Position numbers and translations under genes: made by a program. Shown here piece by piece: positions 60,178 to 64,000 of a DNA stretch of 64,000 nt. Source of the DNA: Gammaproteobacteria bacterium (GTDB taxonomy: Bacteria > Pseudomonadota > Gammaproteobacteria > Enterobacterales > Alteromonadaceae); NCBI GenBank assembly GCA_018826295.1, contig JAHJZX010000045.1, forward strand, positions 45,192 through 109,191. The letters run 5' to 3'. Under the pieces are notes generated by a model. The model searched no databases and was not told where the DNA came from. It saw nothing but the letters and a program-made list of their open reading frames with translations. Within the stretch, counting starts at the first letter, position 1, and every line of letters begins with the position of its first letter.

Positions 60178-62802
60178 TTAGCCTTCTGTTTGCTGTGAAA
60201 GTTGCTCAATCAATGCCCGTTTTAGCGTGCTTTGCTGCTCGCTGGTCAGGGCCTGATCATCGCTATTGGAAATCATAAAAAAGTCTTCGGCCCGCTCGCC
60301 GATGGTGGTGATTTTCGCCGCATGGATATTGACATCACAACGCTGAAATACTTCGCCAATATTGGCCAGCAAGCCCGGTGTGTCGAGCGCTGCCAGCTCT
60401 ATCATAGTGCGTTTAGCGGTGTTGCCTGGCAAAAATACGACTTTGGGCGGCACATTAAACTGGCGCATCTGGCGCGATAGCCGGGTTTTTTGCCGGGATA
60501 AATCCGGCTTGCCGGCAATAAATAGCTCCAGCGCGCGCTTAATACTTTGCTGGCGTGACGGCGAGTTAACGGCTTCACCGTTTTGCTCCAGCACGACAAA
60601 GGTATCCATGGCATAACCATCTTTGTTGGTCATGATCTGGGCATCAAAAATATTCACTTTTTTGCTGTCCAGTGCGGCGACTAAGCGGGCAAAGAGTTTA
60701 GGTTGATCTTTGGTGTAAACAAATACCTGAGTACCGCCGCGGATTGGCGCTTTGCTGATTAATACCAGCGGGTCGTCCGGGTTTTTATGCCGCAGGATAT
60801 GCTCGCAGTGCCAGGCAATTTGCCGCGCACTGTAGCGGGCAAAATAATCAGCTTTAATCCGGCTCCACAGTTGCAGTATTTCGCTTTCGCTAAAGGTTTG
60901 CTTTAGCAGCAACGGCATGGCTTCACTTTGGTTTTCACGAATTAAATCGCGCAGGTCCATCGGTTTTTCCAGGCCGCGGCGAAAAGCCTTTTGTGTGGCC
61001 AGAAACAGCTCACGCAGTAAAGAGCCTTTCCAGTCGTTCCATAAGTTGTCGTTAGTGGCGCGGATATCGGCCAATGTTAAACAATACAGGTAATTAAGCC
61101 TTGTTTCGTCACGTACTTTCTCGGCAAATTCGGCCACCACGGCTGGGTCGTGAATATCACGGCGCTGGGCGGTAACCGACATCAGTAAATGATGCTCGAC
61201 CAGCCAGGCAATCAGTTTGCTGTCAAAATCACTGAGCTTATGTAGCTTGGCAAATTCGCGCACGTCCATAGCGCCAAGCTCAGAGTGATCTCCGCCACGG
61301 CCTTTGGCGATGTCATGGAAAATACCCGCTAAGTACAACAGCTCAGGCTTCTCCATTTTTTTCACGATATCACTGCACAGCGGAAATTCGCTTTCGTGCT
61401 CGCTTAGCGTGTATTTGTACAGGTTCTTTAGCAAGCGGTGGGTGTGCTCATCCACGGTGTAAGCATGAAACAAGTCAAACTGCATCTGGCCGACAATATT
61501 GCGCCACTGTGGTAAATAGGCCGCCAGTACGCCATAGCGATGCATTAAGGTTATCGCTTTATCCATGCCGCGAGGGTGGCGGATAATCGCTAAAAACAGT
61601 TGCCGGCAGGCTTCATAATCCTGTAAGTCACCCATTAAGCGCCGCCGCACCTGGCGGATAAGCCGCATGGTGGAAGAATGCACACCGGTAATGTTGGAGT
61701 TATTGGCAATATGCCAGAACAAGCGCAGCAGGTTGTCGCGCCGGGCAAATACTGCATTATCCCGGGCAGTGATTAAATGACCCTGCAGCTCAAAGTAATC
61801 ATCTAAAATCAGCGTTTTAACTTTTTCTTTATGGTTAAGGATGCTGCCATCAAAATGCTGTAGCAACATTTCGTTTAATTCTGCTACCCGTTGCACGGTG
61901 CGGAAAAACCGCTTCATCATGCGCTCTACCGAGGCTTTACCATCGGCACCAAAACCAAGCCGTTCAGCCACGGCCGGCTGATAGTCAAATAAAATACGGT
62001 TTTCGTTACGGCCGGCTTCTAAATGCAAGGCAAAGCGCATCTGCCACAGGTAAGCTTCACACTCCATCAGTTCCTGATATTCATCTTCGGTCAGGTACTG
62101 GTAGGCGACTAGTTCACGCATGGTGCGGGTTTGAAAGTGTCGTTTGGCTACCCAGCCGATGGTTTGTATATCGCGCAGGCCGCCGGGGTTGGCTTTTAAG
62201 TTCGGCTCCAGATTATAAGCAGTACCGTGGTACTGGGCATGGCGCTGCTGTTGTTCGTGCCGCTTGGCCTGGAAAAACGCCTGACTGGTCCAAAAACTGT
62301 CTTTGCTAACTTCCTGCTGTAATTGGTCAAACAGCGGCTTGTTGCCGGTTAAAAGGCGCATTTCCAGCAGGTTGGTGGCAATGGTAATATCATCTTTGCC
62401 AAGCTTAATTGACTCTTTTAACGTGCGCACACTGTGGCCAACTTCGAGGCGTAAATCCCACAGCACGGTAATAAACTGTGCTACCGCATCCTGCTGGGCG
62501 CCTGACAGACGGCCGTCAGTCAGTAACAGCAGGTCGATATCGGAGCAGGGGTGTAGCTCGCCGCGGCCATAGCCGCCGACGGCAATCAGGCTGACATCTT
62601 TACTTTTGTGCAAGTCAAACTTATGCCAAAGCTGCACCAACACGTCGTCGATAAAACGGGCACGGGCTTTAACCAGGCTGTTAACCGGATGCTGCGAGAA
62701 GCTGCGACCAAGCCAGTCATGAAATTCTGCGAAATGTTTTTTATAGCTGTCCAGGCTGTAACTGTCCGGAAGCGCTTTGCTATAGGTTACCGCCTGACTC
62801 AT
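60178..62802 (-). CDS. glnD: Bifunctional PII uridylyltransferase/uridylyl-removing enzyme
   Basis: GlnD senses glutamine and adds or removes UMP on PII proteins, setting nitrogen regulation. Domains in the 874-residue protein: nucleotidyltransferase with [19 protein letters not shown] (about 75-95, catalytic Asp pair in SDIDLL); HD hydrolase with [20 protein letters not shown] (about 480-500) for UMP removal; and two C-terminal ACT domains (about 680-765 and 795-870) that bind glutamine. AGGAG lies 8 bases before the ATG. It is 21 bp from map and 8 bp from dapD, an order conserved in Enterobacteria and relatives. Confidence 0.97.
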   Translation of the reverse strand: MSQAVTYSKALPDSYSLDSYKKHFAEFHDWLGRSFSQHPVNSLVKARARFIDDVLVQLWHKFDLHKSKDVSLIAVGGYGRGELHPCSDIDLLLLTDGRLSGAQQDAVAQFITVLWDLRLEVGHSVRTLKESIKLGKDDITIATNLLEMRLLTGNKPLFDQLQQEVSKDSFWTSQAFFQAKRHEQQQRHAQYHGTAYNLEPNLKANPGGLRDIQTIGWVAKRHFQTRTMRELVAYQYLTEDEYQELMECEAYLWQMRFALHLEAGRNENRILFDYQPAVAERLGFGADGKASVERMMKRFFRTVQRVAELNEMLLQHFDGSILNHKEKVKTLILDDYFELQGHLITARDNAVFARRDNLLRLFWHIANNSNITGVHSSTMRLIRQVRRRLMGDLQDYEACRQLFLAIIRHPRGMDKAITLMHRYGVLAAYLPQWRNIVGQMQFDLFHAYTVDEHTHRLLKNLYKYTLSEHESEFPLCSDIVKKMEKPELLYLAGIFHDIAKGRGGDHSELGAMDVREFAKLHKLSDFDSKLIAWLVEHHLLMSVTAQRRDIHDPAVVAEFAEKVRDETRLNYLYCLTLADIRATNDNLWNDWKGSLLRELFLATQKAFRRGLEKPMDLRDLIRENQSEAMPLLLKQTFSESEILQLWSRIKADYFARYSARQIAWHCEHILRHKNPDDPLVLISKAPIRGGTQVFVYTKDQPKLFARLVAALDSKKVNIFDAQIMTNKDGYAMDTFVVLEQNGEAVNSPSRQQSIKRALELFIAGKPDLSRQKTRLSRQMRQFNVPPKVVFLPGNTAKRTMIELAALDTPGLLANIGEVFQRCDVNIHAAKITTIGERAEDFFMISNSDDQALTSEQQSTLKRALIEQLSQQTEG

Positions 62803-62823
62803 TAAGCTACTCCTGTAAGGCGT

Positions 62824-63612
62824 TTATTCTGCCGTTAAGATCCGATCTATAGTGTCGTCGCTGCGCAGGGTTAAAATTTCACAGCCGGTGTCGGTGACCA
62901 ACAGTGTATGCTCAAACTGGGCGGACAAACTGCGATCTTTGGTTACCACTGTCCAGCCGTCAGCTAACAATTTGCTGTGACGGGCGCCGGCGTTAATCAT
63001 CGGCTCTATGGTCAGGCACATGCCGGTTTTTAACACTTCGCCGCTGCCGGGTTTGCCGTAGTGTAATACCTGTGGGTCTTCATGAAACACGGCGCCGATG
63101 CCATGGCCGCAGTATTCGCGTACGACCGAATAACTGTGTGCTTCAGCGTGTTGCTGGATCACATGGCCAATATCACCTAAACGCACGCCATTTTTCACTT
63201 TTTTCAGTGCCAGATACATGCACTCTTGTGTTACCCGGATCAGCCGTTCAGCCATAATGCTGCCTTTGCCAACCACAAACATCTTAGAGGTGTCGCCGTG
63301 GTAGCCGTCTTTGATGACGGTGATATCAATATTAATGATATCGCCATCTTTTAGTTTTTTGTCGGCCGGTATGCCATGGCAAATTACCTGATTAACTGAG
63401 GTGCAAATCGATTTTGGAAAACCATGGTAGTTAAGCGGTGCCGGTATAGCTTGCTGCTCGTTAACGATGTAGTTATGACAAATGGTATTGAGTTCATCGG
63501 TCGTTACGCCGGCTTTTACATAAGGCTCAATCATTTCCAGCACTTCTGCGGCAAGGCGGCCTGCAACACGCATTTTTTCAATTTCGGCCGGGGTTTTGAT
63601 AGTAGCTGTCAT
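62824..63612 (-). CDS. map: Methionine aminopeptidase, type I
   Basis: Map removes the N-terminal methionine from nascent proteins with small second residues. The 262-residue protein has the two-metal pita-bread fold: metal ligands in INIDITVIKDGYHGDTSKMF (Asp pair), GIGAVFHEDPQVLHY (His), CLTIEPMINAG (Glu) and QFEHTLLVTDTG (Glu). It begins MTATIKTPAEIEKMRVAGRLAAEVL. It heads the map-glnD-dapD cluster, divergent from rpsB with 306 bp between, as in E. coli. Confidence 0.97.
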   Translation of the reverse strand: MTATIKTPAEIEKMRVAGRLAAEVLEMIEPYVKAGVTTDELNTICHNYIVNEQQAIPAPLNYHGFPKSICTSVNQVICHGIPADKKLKDGDIINIDITVIKDGYHGDTSKMFVVGKGSIMAERLIRVTQECMYLALKKVKNGVRLGDIGHVIQQHAEAHSYSVVREYCGHGIGAVFHEDPQVLHYGKPGSGEVLKTGMCLTIEPMINAGARHSKLLADGWTVVTKDRSLSAQFEHTLLVTDTGCEILTLRSDDTIDRILTAE

Positions 63613-63676
63613 GCTGTCTCTCTAATTTGGGTAACGCCGGAACCCTGGCATTACTGCTGTAAAAATACACATTAGA

Positions 63677-63705
63677 TTGTGTTTGTAAGGTGTCTATGGT
63701 ATAAA
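63677..63705 (+). promoter_or_regulatory. Likely rpsB promoter
   Basis: TTGTGT (63677-63682), 17-base spacer, TATAAA (63700-63705), then the GC-rich discriminator GCGCGCCG, typical of promoters under stringent control. It leaves a leader of about 200 bases before rpsB. Confidence 0.55.
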
Positions 63706-63918
63706 GCGCGCCGCAAATTAGCAAATTGCTTTGGCGTATATTGCAGAACCTTTTGTTCTTAAATATGGCTGACAGCATTGCAGTTTGCCTAACGTAAACA
63801 AAACACACATGTATCGGCACATATTCCGGGGTGCTTTTTGCATTACTGAACCACAGTAAGCTTAAGGTCGGCATATGGGATACATGGAGGCTTAACCCCT
63901 TATACAGGAAAATAAATC
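63706..63918 (+). promoter_or_regulatory. rpsB 5' leader
   Basis: The 306-bp gap between map and rpsB contains no credible gene. The part after the likely promoter is a long leader. In E. coli rpsB-tsf is repressed by S2 acting on the leader, so a similar control is expected, but I cannot fold the element with certainty. A weak GCAC/GTGC hairpin followed by TTTTT lies near 63815-63839. A GGAA sits 9 bases before the ATG. Confidence 0.5.
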
Positions 63919-64000
63919 ATGGCAAAAGTTTCTATGCGCGACATGCTCCAGGCGGGCGTGCACTTCGGTCACCAAACCCGTTACTGGAACCCAAAAATGA
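63919..64000 (+). CDS. rpsB: 30S ribosomal protein S2 (partial, first 27 codons)
   Basis: The window ends within this gene. The visible start MAKVSMRDMLQAGVHFGHQT followed by RYWNPKM is the invariant N-terminus of ribosomal protein S2. By synteny tsf would follow outside the window. The gene is divergent from map. Confidence 0.97.
   Translation, partial: MAKVSMRDMLQAGVHFGHQTRYWNPKM

Noticed and set aside
63578..63874. 98-codon minus-strand frame in the map-rpsB gap
   Set aside because: It overlaps the map start, the rpsB promoter and leader, and has no ribosome site or family resemblance.

Overview
The window reads as a chromosomal segment of a free-living aquatic gammaproteobacterium of the Alteromonadales type, most like the Rheinheimera/Arsukibacterium/Alishewanella group. 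This is judged from gene order and protein character, not from a search. Base composition is even at about 50% GC, genes are tightly packed on both strands, and I see no insertion sequence, prophage, integrase or CRISPR array. Several blocks keep an order known from E. coli and its relatives: map-glnD-dapD divergent from rpsB; queF divergent from syd; yqcC-truC-yqcA; and ppnN and xni adjacent.

Layout. 1-8.1 kb: miaB (cut by the left edge), an EamA exporter, a 1.5 kb-residue periplasmic-propeller/PAS/GGDEF/EAL regulator, and an mtnN-cbiB-like pair. 8.1-18.8 kb: pirin, an outer-membrane barrel, an alkylation-repair pair (Ada/AlkA fusion plus Ogt), a HopJ-family protein, two membrane transporters, a structured intergenic element, an EF-hand-like protein, a phosphoesterase lipoprotein and a coupled GGDEF/AraC pair. 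18.8-23.5 kb: a TonB-dependent receptor and a two-domain beta-propeller phytase, with a textbook Pho box in the intergenic region. 23.5-26.8 kb: chemotaxis and motility genes (CheY-like, Aer-like receptor, small YjfB-like protein with a sigma-28-like promoter) and a DUF2726 protein. 27-33.4 kb: the glyoxylate shunt (aceB, aceA) with a LysR gene between them. 33.5-38.6 kb: a secreted nuclease, a hybrid sensor kinase and a Phe-Thr-Phe tRNA cluster.

38.7-44.4 kb: a prolyl oligopeptidase lipoprotein and a purine salvage cluster (deoB, deoD, gpt, nucleoside deaminase). 44.4-51.2 kb: a minus-strand series of isocitrate dehydrogenase, an unknown HDOD-like gene, a DUF3192 protein, xni, ppnN and a soluble diguanylate cyclase. 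51.2-58.8 kb: a previously unlabelled 20-codon gene with its own terminator, queF/syd, a set of small conserved proteins (DUF2310, DUF3192 lipoprotein, DUF2789, GNAT, Mpo1-like, DUF3301), yqcC-truC-yqcA and cysZ. 58.8-64 kb: dapD, glnD, map and the first 27 codons of rpsB behind a leader of about 200 bases.

Functional themes are phosphorus scavenging (Pho box, phytase, receptor, secreted nuclease), growth on acetate or fatty acids (glyoxylate shunt with a shared upstream motif before aceB and aceA), c-di-GMP signalling (three GGDEF proteins, one degenerate) and purine salvage. The least explained items are a 170-bp stem-loop element at 14612-14781 whose loops carry CsrA/RsmE-like GGA motifs, the 20-residue peptide gene at 51318-51380 with its structured leader and terminator, an orphan terminator at 9113-9145, and the Pho box arrangement.
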